Assembly (NCBI GenBank): GCA_035429725.1
Contig: DAOMFI010000014.1
Location: 1-39,760, forward strand
Direction: 5' to 3'
Source: JALORV01 sp035429725
Lineage (GTDB): Bacteria > Pseudomonadota > Gammaproteobacteria > Burkholderiales > Burkholderiaceae_F
DNA length: 39,760 bases
Positions 20,317 to 27,953 of the stretch are shown here, one piece after another. The translations under genes were made by a program, and so were the position numbers. The stretch's first letter is position 1; each line of letters begins with the position of its first letter. The notes under the pieces are model-generated. The model was not told the DNA's origin. It ran no database searches and saw only the letters and a list, made by a program, of their open reading frames with translations.

Positions 20317-22140
20317 TCACGCCGCGTGCGCGGGCTCTGCCTCTTCTCGGCGTTCCGCGGGCGCATCGGCAGCCGCGTTCGACTCGCGGGCCGGCTCCGC
20401 GCGCTCGGCGTGTTTGAACTTGCGCCGGGGGTAGCGCATCGCCTTGGGCACCGCGCCCTTGTAGGTGAAGCCCTCGACCGCCAGCAGCGCCTGGATGAAC
20501 TCGCTTCGCTTGCCGGCCTTGGCCTTCGCGTAGCGCTCGCCCATCGCCTTCTTCAGGCCGACTTCCTCCGCAAGCGACTCCAGTTCGCTCACCGTCAGCA
20601 GTGCCAGATAGGCCTCGTTGAGCGTGAAGTGCCGCGCCTCGTCGACTTCGAGGTAGTTCAGCAGCGCCTCGAGGCCTTCGGTGTCGATGCCGTAGGCTGC
20701 GGACGCCGTGACCGCCTTGACAAGCGCCTCCAGCGCGCCTGCGTCCACCGCGTCGGCCTGCTCCAGCATCTTGCGCAGGGGAGCGTCACCCAGGCTCGGC
20801 TTCTTGATGCCGGCCAGCTTCACCGCCACGTCTGCGTACCGATCCGCATGGATGGCTCGCGTTTCACGGGCCAGCACCAGGGCCGTCAGTGCGCGGTGGT
20901 TGCGCTCGCCCTGGACCATCAGCTGGTTCGCCACCGTCTTGCGCCAGAACTCGATGCGGTGCGCCACCACCTTGCCCGGCACCGTGTTGCGCGGCTTGGC
21001 ACTCTCGGCGGGCGAGACCGCTGGCGTGGCGCCCTTGGCCTTGCCGTCGCCAGCCCCGGCCGCGTCCCTCGCCGGCGCGGTCGGCTTGCTCGCTGCCCGC
21101 TCGGCCTTGCGCCGCGCGGCCACCTTGGTGCTGTTGCACGCAGCATCGAAGCACAGCGACTCGGCGACCTCGCCGTAGTGGCCCGGAATCGCCGACACGC
21201 TGCACCCGAAGTTCGCGCAGCCCTTGCAGGCCTCCATCTGCTCTGCGCCCACGCCCAGGGGGCCATCCGCCGCCACCGCGAGGGGCACGAAGCCATCTTC
21301 CGGCTTGATGAACCGGATCACCTGGAAGCGTTCGCGCAGCGGCTCGGCTCGCGCCTGCAGCGCCGCCATCGTGAGTTCGTCGTAGTGGGTCGGGTGCTGG
21401 CAGTAGCCCTCACCGATGGAGGCGTCGAACAGGGCGGCCTGCTGCGCCGAGTTGTGCGGACAGCCCAGGCACTGCGCCGTGTCGAAGATCGCCTCGGACA
21501 GCCGCTTGGCGTACTGGCCGAGTTGCTTCTTCAACACCTCGACCGGCACCTTGTGCTGCAGGATGCCGGCCAGCACCTTGACCTGGCGGTCCTGCGGCAG
21601 GCCGGCCAGCAGTTCCGCGTGTCCGATGCTGATGTGCGGGTGACGCTCGATGACGGCCTTCTGGACCTCCGGCGCGCAGTTCAGCAGCAGCAGCCGGTTG
21701 TCCAGTTCGCGCAGCTTCCAGCCGAGCTGGTTGGCGGTCTTCTCCTTGTCGCCAGCGTTGAACCGCAGCAGATCGGCGGCGCCCTTGGCTTCCTCGATGG
21801 CGCTCGGGTTGTCTCGCCCCTTGTTCTCGATGATGCCGAGCGCCCGCGCCTCGGCATCGCTCAGGTCCTCGATGGTGACCGGCATGTCGTAGGTGTCGCC
21901 GTACTGCTCGCCGGCGACCATCCAGCGGCGATGGCCGTAGACGATCTCCCACACCCCGTCCCGGCTGGGATGCGGTCGCACCATGATCGGACTCTTGATG
22001 CCGCCGGCCGCCTTCACCTGCTCGCGCAGGTCGGCAAGGGCCTTCGCGTCGTAGTGCTCCCGGTAGTTCTGGCCCGGCACGATCTGCCGCACCTGGAGGG
22101 TGGGCTGCACCGGCCGGTCCAGCGTCGTTGCGTCGTTCAT
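20317..22140 (-). CDS. PRTRC system ParB-family protein
   Basis: The product is 607 residues from ATG 22140 with AAGGAG upstream. The ParB nuclease-like/CTPase fold is at the N-terminus: LRQQ-type segment, IVYGHRRWMVAGEQYG (66-80) and LGIIENKGRDNPSAIEEA (101-118). A helix-turn-helix region follows (TANQLGWKLRELDNRLLLLNCAPEVQKAV). The middle has three Cys groups (CLGCPHNSAQQ, CKGCANFGCSVS, CFDAACNST) that probably bind zinc. The C-terminal part is Ala/Lys-rich linker and helices. It is the first gene of the set and may be a nucleoid- or element-maintenance factor; its link to the ubiquitin-like core is unexplained. Confidence 0.88.
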   Translation of the reverse strand: MNDATTLDRPVQPTLQVRQIVPGQNYREHYDAKALADLREQVKAAGGIKSPIMVRPHPSRDGVWEIVYGHRRWMVAGEQYGDTYDMPVTIEDLSDAEARALGIIENKGRDNPSAIEEAKGAADLLRFNAGDKEKTANQLGWKLRELDNRLLLLNCAPEVQKAVIERHPHISIGHAELLAGLPQDRQVKVLAGILQHKVPVEVLKKQLGQYAKRLSEAIFDTAQCLGCPHNSAQQAALFDASIGEGYCQHPTHYDELTMAALQARAEPLRERFQVIRFIKPEDGFVPLAVAADGPLGVGAEQMEACKGCANFGCSVSAIPGHYGEVAESLCFDAACNSTKVAARRKAERAASKPTAPARDAAGAGDGKAKGATPAVSPAESAKPRNTVPGKVVAHRIEFWRKTVANQLMVQGERNHRALTALVLARETRAIHADRYADVAVKLAGIKKPSLGDAPLRKMLEQADAVDAGALEALVKAVTASAAYGIDTEGLEALLNYLEVDEARHFTLNEAYLALLTVSELESLAEEVGLKKAMGERYAKAKAGKRSEFIQALLAVEGFTYKGAVPKAMRYPRRKFKHAERAEPARESNAAADAPAERREEAEPAHAA

Positions 22141-22185
22141 TGGGACTCCTTCTGTCTGAGTGCGCTTCCTTCGAAGCGTGAAGCC

Positions 22186-22213
22186 ATGTTCCCGCGGCCT
22201 CGGCGTCGCTCAA
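22186..22213 (-). promoter_or_regulatory. Promoter TTGAGC-N16-GAACAT (parB)
   Basis: The -35 TTGAGC (22208-22213) and -10 GAACAT (22186-22191) are 16 bp apart, 46 nt before the ParB start. Confidence 0.5.
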
Positions 22214-22397
22214 GGGTTGCGCCCCAGGCTCTGCGCTCGACCGGCTTGCGCCTGTGCCTCCGCAAGCGGGCGCCGGCCGCGACCTCGCCGCGTCGGATGC
22301 CGTATCGAGCCCGGCCGCATGTCGGCCGCTCTACCTCGGCCCCCTTCGATCCGTCTTCGATGCCGTTCGCGGCGGGTCGAGCCGGTCCGATGCAGGC

Positions 22398-22425
22398 ATG
22401 CTTTCGCGCGCGGCCCGCACTTCAA
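22398..22425 (-). promoter_or_regulatory. Orphan promoter TTGAAG-N16-AAGCAT
   Basis: The -35 TTGAAG (22420-22425) and -10 AAGCAT (22398-22403) on the minus strand match the set exactly, but no credible gene starts within 50 nt. The next gene is parB, 258 nt away. It may be a second parB promoter or drive a short RNA. The 22214-22397 stretch holds only a 36-residue Arg-rich frame (22210-22320), which I do not accept as a gene. Confidence 0.4.
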
Positions 22426-22469
22426 GGTCGAAAGCTGCCCAATGAACCTGCGCCGCTGAAATCGAACCG

Positions 22470-22498
22470 TTGCAGGCCACTCGCGCGATGGCCATACT
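22470..22498 (+). promoter_or_regulatory. Possible plus-strand promoter TTGCAG-N17-CATACT
   Basis: The -35 TTGCAG (22470-22475) and -10 CATACT (22493-22498) would start a leader of about 170 nt before ATG 22676. The TTGCAG is also present in the related region near 9623, but without an equally clear -10. Confidence 0.4.
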
Positions 22499-22546
22499 GT
22501 TCGCACCTTGTCCGGCCATCGGCCGGTCCTCATCGCGAGGAGGTGC

Positions 22547-22675
22547 CCATCGCGCAAGCGATGGCGTTTGCGGTCGTGACCCGCACAAGAATCCGTGCGC
22601 TGCCTTCGGGCAGTGCCATCCACCCCAACCGGGCAACAGCCCGGTGGCTGGTGCCCTCATCCAACGGAGCGCACC
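22547..22675 (+). promoter_or_regulatory. Structured 5' leader, copy 4
   Basis: Four elements follow one another: CCATCGC-GCAA-GCGATGG (22547-22564, GNRA loop), the palindrome GGTC-GT-GACC (22572-22581) shared with 9723, GCGCTGCC-TTCG-GGCAGTGC (22597-22616, UUCG loop) and ACCGGGC-AACA-GCCCGGT (22628-22645). A GG-rich linker then leads to GTGCCC, which could compete for the GGGC arm. The tetraloops read correctly only on the plus strand. The ATG follows with CGGAG. Confidence 0.5.
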
Positions 22676-22924
22676 ATGTCATCCACTCAGGCCCTCCCTG
22701 CGGAGGCTCCCTGGATCCCTCCCGGTGTGATTCGCCTCGTCCGGCTCAAGCGCGAAGGCGCCTTGGGTCGCGGTGACCTGGTGGCCACGCGCCGCCTCGG
22801 AACCTGCGAGGTCGTCTCGATCGCGTCCCCGCACTCGCTCACGGTGCGCGCGCTGGACAACCACACCCACTACCGCATCAGCGGCATCGACTTCGGCACG
22901 GGCGCCCGCCTGCGCGAAGTCTGA
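22676..22924 (+). CDS. Small beta-rich hypothetical protein
   Basis: The product is 82 residues from ATG 22676. The sequence suggests a small SH3-like barrel (GVIRLVRLKREGALGRGDLVATRRLGTCEVVSIASPHSLTVRALDNHTHYRISGIDFG). No family is recognised. It is the first gene of the plus-strand set divergent from parB, followed by the RadC gene with its own structured leader. Confidence 0.6.
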   Translation: MSSTQALPAEAPWIPPGVIRLVRLKREGALGRGDLVATRRLGTCEVVSIASPHSLTVRALDNHTHYRISGIDFGTGARLREV

Positions 22925-22950
22925 CCACGCACGCGGCCCAAGCCGCATTC

Positions 22951-22994
22951 AACCCACGAGGGATCACTGTCCCTCGGGGGGCCGGTGTTCCCTC
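22951..22994 (+). promoter_or_regulatory. G/C-rich leader before radC, copy 5 (radC-motif-like)
   Basis: Arm CGAGGGA (22957-22963) pairs with TCCCTCG (22970-22976), or its GAGGGA part with TTCCCTC (22988-22994); the two exclude each other. A GGGGGGCCGGTG linker lies between. The place right before a RadC gene and the G/C pattern recall the Rfam radC RNA motif, a leader found before DNA-acting genes. I cannot confirm the match without a covariance search. Confidence 0.45.
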
Positions 22995-23015
22995 TTCCAT
23001 CAAGAGGTCCACACC

Positions 23016-23606
23016 ATGAATCTCACCCTCCTGGATCGCGATCAACTCGAAGCGATCCTGCTGAATCCGTCCAGCGAAGCGGCACAGCCGCTCGTCTGCT
23101 CCGACAACGCCGTCGTGGCCTACCTCCCGGTGCCCGCCACCGCGCGCGACGGGCGACTGCGGCACGTGCTCGCCGCGGCTCACGAACTGCTCACGCGCAT
23201 CGCAGCCGAGGCGATCAGGGGTCGCTCGCTGATCGACTCACCCACGGTCATGAAGGACTTCCTGCGGGTGTACTTCGCCGGAGCGGAGCGCGAGACCTTC
23301 GTCGTGGTCTTCCTCGACGCGAGCCATCGCGTCATCGAAGTCGAAGAACTGTTCGCCGGCACGCTGACGCAGACCTCGGTCTATCCGCGGGAAGTGGTCA
23401 AGCGCGCGCTGCACTTCAACGCCGCGGCCGTGTGCCTGAGCCACGTGCATCCGTCGTCGCAGACGGAGCCGAGCCGGGCCGACGAGGCGCTCACCAGCGC
23501 GCTGCGCCAGGCGCTGTCGCTGATCGACGTGCGGGTCATCGACCACATCATCGTCGCGGCCAACGGCAGTTCTCTGACCTCGATGGCGGAGCGTGGACTG
23601 CTGTGA
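23016..23606 (+). CDS. radC: RadC-family JAB-domain protein
   Basis: The product is 196 residues from ATG 23016 with AGAGG upstream. The RadC core is clear: SPTVMKDFLRVYFAGAERETFVVVFLDASHRVIEVEELFAGTLTQTSVYPREVVKRAL, then CLSHVHPSSQTEPSRADEALT with a full JAMM spacing (His143, His145, Ser153, Asp156), and VIDHIIVAANGSSLTSMAERGLL. The N-terminal helix-hairpin-helix of long chromosomal RadC is missing, as in mobile-element forms. The biochemical role of RadC is unsettled. The stop overlaps the next GTG start. Confidence 0.9.
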   Translation: MNLTLLDRDQLEAILLNPSSEAAQPLVCSDNAVVAYLPVPATARDGRLRHVLAAAHELLTRIAAEAIRGRSLIDSPTVMKDFLRVYFAGAERETFVVVFLDASHRVIEVEELFAGTLTQTSVYPREVVKRALHFNAAAVCLSHVHPSSQTEPSRADEALTSALRQALSLIDVRVIDHIIVAANGSSLTSMAERGLL

Positions 23607-23800
23607 CCGAGCTCACCGACAGCGTGGGCGACCACTGGGTTCCTGCCTGCGGCGGCACCGAGCGGCCGACGAGAACGCGCACAGGTCGGACGTTGCTCTA
23701 CATGTGGAACACCACCAAGGGCGAGCACGCGTACTACGACTGCGAGCGCGACATCTTCCTCACCGATGACGAGGCCCGCGCGGCGTTCGCCCTCGACTGA
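23603..23800 (+). CDS. Small hypothetical protein coupled to RadC
   Basis: The product is 65 residues from GTG 23603, overlapping the RadC stop (GTGA); GGAG lies about 10 nt upstream. The C-terminal half (TLLYMWNTTKGEHAYYDCERDIFLTDDEARAAFALD) is acidic and aromatic. No family is recognised. Coupling suggests it is made in step with RadC. Confidence 0.55.
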   Translation: MTELTDSVGDHWVPACGGTERPTRTRTGRTLLYMWNTTKGEHAYYDCERDIFLTDDEARAAFALD

Positions 23801-23839
23801 GGGTGCGGCCGGCCCGGCCCACACCCCATCCACTTCACA

Positions 23840-23862
23840 CGGCGCGCCGCAATGGCGCGCCG
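23840..23862 (+). promoter_or_regulatory. Strong hairpin in leader
   Basis: CGGCGCGCC (23840-23848) and GGCGCGCCG (23854-23862) pair perfectly over 9 bp with a GCAAT loop. It lies between the 65-residue gene and ATG 23879, 16 nt before the start. Confidence 0.45.
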
Positions 23863-23878
23863 CCTTCGGAGCATCTTC

Positions 23879-24334
23879 ATGCAATACATCGAAATCGGCC
23901 CGGTCCCGGGCGAGGAGAACTGCGCCCAGGTGGGCAGTCCCGACTACACCGAGGCCTCGTTGCGCGAGTGCGAGGTCTTCCGTCGCATGCTGTATCGGCT
24001 GTTCCCGGTCCCGGAGGGCCTGCCGGTGGCCTACGTCGGCCGCACCCATCCGCACGACTTCGGCAACTACCGCGAGGTCTCGATCCGGTACGACGACGCC
24101 AACAACGAAGCGGTCGAGTTCGCCTACGAGGTCGAGCGCTCGGCGCCGGCTTCGTGGGACTCGATCGCCCGGTACGAACTCGCCTGGTACGAGCGCAAGC
24201 GGGCATACGACGTGGCGGTGCGAGAGCAGCGCCTGCAGCCCGAAGAGGTGCCGCCGCAGTTCGGCACCCTGACGCCGCCGAGCCTGCCACCGAACGCCAG
24301 CTTCTCCGAAATGCTGGCGAGCAACCCGCTGTGA
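23879..24334 (+). CDS. Conserved-looking hypothetical island protein
   Basis: The product is 151 residues from ATG 23879, with GGAG upstream. It has VGPVPG-like MQYIEIGPVPGEENCAQVGSPDY, RRMLYRLFPVPEG, THPHDFGNYREVSIRYDD and WDSIARYELAWYERKR. I recall similar proteins in integrative elements next to RadC and DUF932 genes, but with no known role. The C-terminus is Pro-rich. Confidence 0.62.
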   Translation: MQYIEIGPVPGEENCAQVGSPDYTEASLRECEVFRRMLYRLFPVPEGLPVAYVGRTHPHDFGNYREVSIRYDDANNEAVEFAYEVERSAPASWDSIARYELAWYERKRAYDVAVREQRLQPEEVPPQFGTLTPPSLPPNASFSEMLASNPL

Positions 24335-24379
24335 AGCGTCCCCCTGCTGGCCGCTGAGCCGGCCGGTCAACCATCCCTG

Positions 24380-24412
24380 AGAGGGCGCTCGCCGCACGCG
24401 GCAGCGCCCTCT
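24380..24412 (+). terminator. Long hairpin with pyrimidine tail
   Basis: AGAGGGCGCT (24380-24389) pairs with AGCGCCCTCT (24403-24412), and inside it GCCGC (24391-24395) with GCGGC (24398-24402). TCTTCTCTTCTTC follows. It lies 45 nt after one stop and 22 nt before the next ATG, so it is either an intrinsic terminator or a leader structure. Confidence 0.5.
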
Positions 24413-24434
24413 TCTCTTCTTCAAGGAGAACCAG

Positions 24435-25097
24435 ATGAATCCCCACACCACTCCGGCCGTCGACGAAGTCGGCCGGCTGGTCATCCACTTGCCCGACGAC
24501 GCCACCTTCTACGGTGCTCGGTCCTATCTGCCGATCGCACTGGATCTGGTGGAGGGCGTGAAGACGCCGTCGCTGTTGCGTCCCGACCCGCAGGGCATCA
24601 ACTACATGGCTCAGTACGAGGTGTTCTCTGCGCTTTGCAGCGACCGCGCCCAACGCACGGTCGATCAGACACTCCTGGTCGGAGGCCAACCGACGAAGCC
24701 CGAGCGCTACCTCGGGCTCTGGCGCGACGCCATCGCAGCCTCGGTCTCAGCGGAGTCCGCTGCGGAGGAGCATGGCATCCGGGTCGTCGCAGTTCTGCAG
24801 GCACCGCTGGCTGCCATGGCCAGCGCGAAGTCCTCGTGGACCTGTTGCCCGTTCGGGACCTTCGCCGCCTTTCAGGCCAAGTACGCCAAGCAGATGGACC
24901 TGGCGGGCGATGGGGCCTTCACCCTTGAGCTCGACCTGGCCAGGCCAGGTGCGGCTCGTGACGCCTACTACGGCGCCTCAATGATCTGCACCGTGCTCAG
25001 GCGTGAGCCCGCGGCTTGGCGCGCCTGCATCGAGCTGCGCAAGACCACCACCGGCCGGCCCGGGCAGGCCTCGCTGTTCGCAAGCGCGGAGACCTGA
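24435..25097 (+). CDS. Hypothetical island protein
   Basis: The product is 220 residues from ATG 24435 with AAGGAG upstream. It has a mixed alpha/beta sequence: LVIHLPDDATFYGARSYLPIALDLVEG, YMAQYEVFSALCSDRAQRTVDQTLLVGG, VVAVLQAPLAAMASAKSSWTCCPFGTFAAFQAKYAKQ and a C-terminal ACIELRKTT. The CC pair and repeated aromatic residues do not fit a family I know. The next gene begins 1 bp after its stop. Confidence 0.62.
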   Translation: MNPHTTPAVDEVGRLVIHLPDDATFYGARSYLPIALDLVEGVKTPSLLRPDPQGINYMAQYEVFSALCSDRAQRTVDQTLLVGGQPTKPERYLGLWRDAIAASVSAESAAEEHGIRVVAVLQAPLAAMASAKSSWTCCPFGTFAAFQAKYAKQMDLAGDGAFTLELDLARPGAARDAYYGASMICTVLRREPAAWRACIELRKTTTGRPGQASLFASAET

Positions 25098-25098
25098 C

Positions 25099-25632
25099 AT
25101 GTCCTACCGCATCGAATACCAATGGGCCAGTTGGAGGCTGACCGCTGGTCCAGACACAGGCGGCGTCGACCGCTTCGTCGTTGCGATCGAAGGGGGCGAC
25201 AACAACCTCCGCGATGCCGTGACGGGCAAGCGCGCCAGGAGTTGGGAGGTCTGCATGCTCGGCAGCGCGGAGCAGGTGCTCAAGCAGGCCGTCTACTTCG
25301 CCGGCGCCTGCGAGGGTGGCTCCCTCAAGCCGGGCTCGCGGGACTGCTCACCGGAGGCGTACATCCGGCGCATTCGCCGCCTCATCGAAGGAGATGCGCC
25401 TCCGGCGAGAGGCTGCTGGTACCCGTCCGTTCGAGTTGTCGAGGCGCACCCGCTCGCGGTACACGCGACGGAGTTAGATCTCACGATCGAGCGCGAGCAG
25501 CGGTATGGCGAATGGTTCGCGCGGGTGGCGCTCTCCAACGAGCGGCGCAACCTGATCTTCGACTTCGCCGACAGGTTCCCCGACCTGCGCGGCTGGCAAC
25601 TGGCAGCCGTCAGCGGTCTGCCGGCGAGCTGA
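25099..25632 (+). CDS. Hypothetical island protein, partner of the preceding gene
   Basis: The product is 177 residues from ATG 25099. It begins with SYRIEYQWASWRLTAGPD, followed by DRFVVAIEGGDNN and an Arg/Cys-rich middle (GACEGGSLKPGSRDCSPEAYIRRIRRLIEG). The C-terminus is LIFDFADRFPDLRGWQLAAVSGL. It is tightly linked to the 220-residue gene. A perfect hairpin follows its stop. No family is recognised. Confidence 0.62.
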   Translation: MSYRIEYQWASWRLTAGPDTGGVDRFVVAIEGGDNNLRDAVTGKRARSWEVCMLGSAEQVLKQAVYFAGACEGGSLKPGSRDCSPEAYIRRIRRLIEGDAPPARGCWYPSVRVVEAHPLAVHATELDLTIEREQRYGEWFARVALSNERRNLIFDFADRFPDLRGWQLAAVSGLPAS

Positions 25633-25646
25633 GTCCGATTCCCTCG

Positions 25647-25668
25647 CCCCTGAGCAGTTGCTCAGGGG
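25647..25668 (+). terminator. Perfect 10-bp hairpin at the end of the plus-strand operon
   Basis: CCCCTGAGCA-GT-TGCTCAGGGG is a perfect inverted repeat starting 14 nt after the stop at 25632, followed by CCTCTCT. The stretch from 25669 to about 25870 shows no gene on either strand. Confidence 0.6.
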
Positions 25669-25869
25669 CCTCTCTGAAGCCCCCTTCGCATGGAGGATCC
25701 AGAGAGGCCCTGCAGGCGCGTTGCAGAAGCCGTCTACCGATGCACTTCGCGCCAGGCGCCAGCACCCGCTGTCCACCAAGGACCAGACACACGTGCCGCC
25801 GATGCGGCCGGCCGTGGGCGACCCATCAGCGACATCCACGACCTCGAATTCGTCGCCCTGAAGCCGCCG

Positions 25870-27829
25870 GTCGAACACCCTCGCAGTCACCCATAGGAGG
25901 CCCCGCGACGGAGGGCACACGTCGGCGGGCAGCAATCAAGGCGATTGAGGCGTAGCGCGCGGCTTGAGACCGTGCGGGCTCACCCCTACGGGAGCCCATC
26001 GTGCACGCCACCGGCCGGCAGCCCCAGCGGGCGCCCGATGGCGCCCCGCTCCGCTACGAGCGCCACCGACCGGAGCAGGCCACGCTGTACCGCCTGGTGC
26101 AGCAGCACGCGGCCAGCTTCATCGCCCACGCCGAGGCCAGCACCGGTTCCGAGTTGCCGCGCTTCATCAAGGACGAGTTCGACGACTTCCTCGAGTGCGG
26201 CATCCTGGCGCACGGTTTCCTGCGGCTGCGCTGCGGCGAGTGCGGTCACGACAAGCTGCTGGCGTTCAGCTGCAAGCGGCGGGGCTTTTGTCCTTCATGC
26301 GGCGCGCGGCGCATGTCGCAGACCGCGGCGCATCTCGTCGACCACGTCATACCGCATGTGCCGGTGCGGCAGTGGGTGCTGTCGCTGCCGATCCCGCTGC
26401 GCCTGCTGCTGGCCGCGCAGCCCGAGCTGGTCACGCCGGTGCTGCAGGTGGTGCAGCGCGTGGTCACGCGGTACTTGCTGGCCGCTGCCGGGCTCGTCGC
26501 TGACGAAGGCCACGGTGGCGCTGTCACGCTGATCCAGCGCTTCGGGTCCGCCGCCAACCTGAACATCCACCTGCACTGCCTGGTCCCGGACGGCGTGTAC
26601 CGCTGCGGCGCCGATGGCGTACCGGGTTTCATCGAGGCGGGTGCGCCGACCGACGACGAGCTCGATGCGCTGCTGCACACCATCATTGCCCGGCTCATGA
26701 AGATGCTCAAGCGCCGGGGCGTGCTGGTCGAGGAGATGGGGCAGACCTGGCTGGCCGAGCCGGATGCCGACGGCGAGGAGGCGCGTACGCTGCGACCGCT
26801 GCAGGCGGCTGCCATCACTTACCGCATCGCCTTCGGCTCGCGCGCCGGGCAGAAGGTGCTGACGCTGCGAGGCGCGATGCCGCGCGAGGGCCGGGCGCGT
26901 CAGCCGCTGTGCGCCGACATCGACGGTTTCAGCCTGCATGCCGCGGTGCGGGTGGAAGCGCACGACCGCAAGCGGCTGGAGCAGTTGTGCCGCTACATCA
27001 CCCGCCCCGCGCTATCGGACGAACGGGTGCAGCTCAACGCCGCCGGGCAGGTGGAGCTGAAGCTCAAGACGCCGTGGCGCGATGGAACGACCCACCTGGT
27101 GATGAGCCCGCTGGAGTTCATGCAGCGGCTGGCCGCGTTGGTGCCCCGGCCGCGGCTGCACCTCATCCGCTTCCATGGCGTCCTGGCCCCGAACGCGAAG
27201 CTGAGGCCGCTGGTGGTGCCGCAGGGGCCGCAGGTGCAAGAGGCGGACACCGAAGCCACGGCGCCCGCCGAGTGTGAAGTCGAGACGGCCCAGGCCAGGC
27301 CGTACCGTATCGGCTGGGCACGGCTGCTCAAGCGCGTATTCGACATCGACATGCACACCTGCTCGAACTGCGGCGGCGGGGAACTGAAGATCATCGCGGC
27401 CATCCTCGAGCGGCCGGTGATCGAGAAGATCCTCACCCACCTGGGGCTGGACCCGCAGCCACCGCCTCGGGGACGGGCGCGCGAGGTCGGGCAAGACTGA
27501 CGCCGCCTGAGCCGCGCTGGCCGACATCAACACCACTTCCGCAGGCTGCAGCACCGCAACGCAGCCGGGGCGACGCTGCGAGCCGAGTGGGCGCGGCGTT
27601 GCCGAATCAGGGTCAACCCTGAGTTCAGGCCCGGAGATCAAGGCCGGTGCAGCCCCGCACGTTTCGTCAAGGCGGGCCGAATCGGCACTGGGCCACGACT
27701 CAACCGGCTCTCAACCGCCGGATTCAAGCCATCGTGGCTGGCATTGGCCCTGCATCCTGCATCAGCTGGCAACCCAGCCCGCGTCGGGCATTCAAGGGGC
27801 CGTTTGAAAACCCTATGCGCCGAGGTCCG
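25870..27829 (+). mobile_element. IS91-family insertion element (ends approximate)
   Basis: The transposase gene at 26001-27500 defines the family. The right end is placed where recognisable host coding sequence resumes (27830). The left end is only an estimate between the last island hairpin and the transposase start. IS91 elements have no inverted repeats or target duplications and move by rolling-circle copying, so ends cannot be read by symmetry. The noncoding 27501-27829 would carry the origin-like end; hairpins such as GGGCTC/GAGCCC near 25977-25997 could belong to the other end. Confidence 0.6.
26001..27500 (+). CDS. IS91-family transposase
   Basis: The product is 499 residues from GTG 26001. 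The N-terminal zinc-binding region has CGECGHDKLLAFSCKRRGFCPSCGARRMSQ, followed by HVPVRQWVLSLPIPLR, typical of IS91. The HUH motif is NIHLHCLVPDG, and a Tyr in LCRYITRPALS is the likely nicking residue. A second Cys group (CSNCGGGELKIIAAI) lies at the C-terminus. The enzyme nicks and rejoins single-stranded DNA for rolling-circle transposition. The frame is intact, so the element may be active. Confidence 0.93.
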   Translation: MHATGRQPQRAPDGAPLRYERHRPEQATLYRLVQQHAASFIAHAEASTGSELPRFIKDEFDDFLECGILAHGFLRLRCGECGHDKLLAFSCKRRGFCPSCGARRMSQTAAHLVDHVIPHVPVRQWVLSLPIPLRLLLAAQPELVTPVLQVVQRVVTRYLLAAAGLVADEGHGGAVTLIQRFGSAANLNIHLHCLVPDGVYRCGADGVPGFIEAGAPTDDELDALLHTIIARLMKMLKRRGVLVEEMGQTWLAEPDADGEEARTLRPLQAAAITYRIAFGSRAGQKVLTLRGAMPREGRARQPLCADIDGFSLHAAVRVEAHDRKRLEQLCRYITRPALSDERVQLNAAGQVELKLKTPWRDGTTHLVMSPLEFMQRLAALVPRPRLHLIRFHGVLAPNAKLRPLVVPQGPQVQEADTEATAPAECEVETAQARPYRIGWARLLKRVFDIDMHTCSNCGGGELKIIAAILERPVIEKILTHLGLDPQPPPRGRAREVGQD

Positions 27830-27859
27830 CAGCGGCATGCTCATCATCGGGCCTTGCAT
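27830..27859 (-). pseudogene. Truncated 5' end of an acyl-CoA synthetase gene
   Basis: On the minus strand, 95 bp after etfA, a perfect ribosome site (GGAGG) precedes ATG 27859, which encodes MQGPMMSMPL. This resembles the start of AMP-binding acyl-CoA synthetases (MQGLMMDMPLLISSLI in relatives, from memory). After about ten codons the similarity stops (RTSAHRVF), and the sequence becomes that of the IS91 side. The rest of the gene is not found left of the element within the window. I infer a break by IS91 or by island insertion. Confidence 0.55.
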
Positions 27860-27953
27860 CGGGAGACCTCCGGACGGGTTCTGTTGAGCGGCGCGCACCT
27901 GCGCCAACGCGTTGCGCAGCAGCGCCATGGAAGGGACGACGGTTGCGCGGCGC

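Noticed and set aside
20326..22776. An 816-codon plus-strand frame
   Set aside because: It is antisense to the ParB-family gene and has no recognisable protein features.
27638..27928. A 96-codon minus-strand frame after etfA as a real gene
   Set aside because: It joins the synthetase remnant to IS91-side sequence; only the MQGPMMSMPL part with its ribosome site looks genuine.
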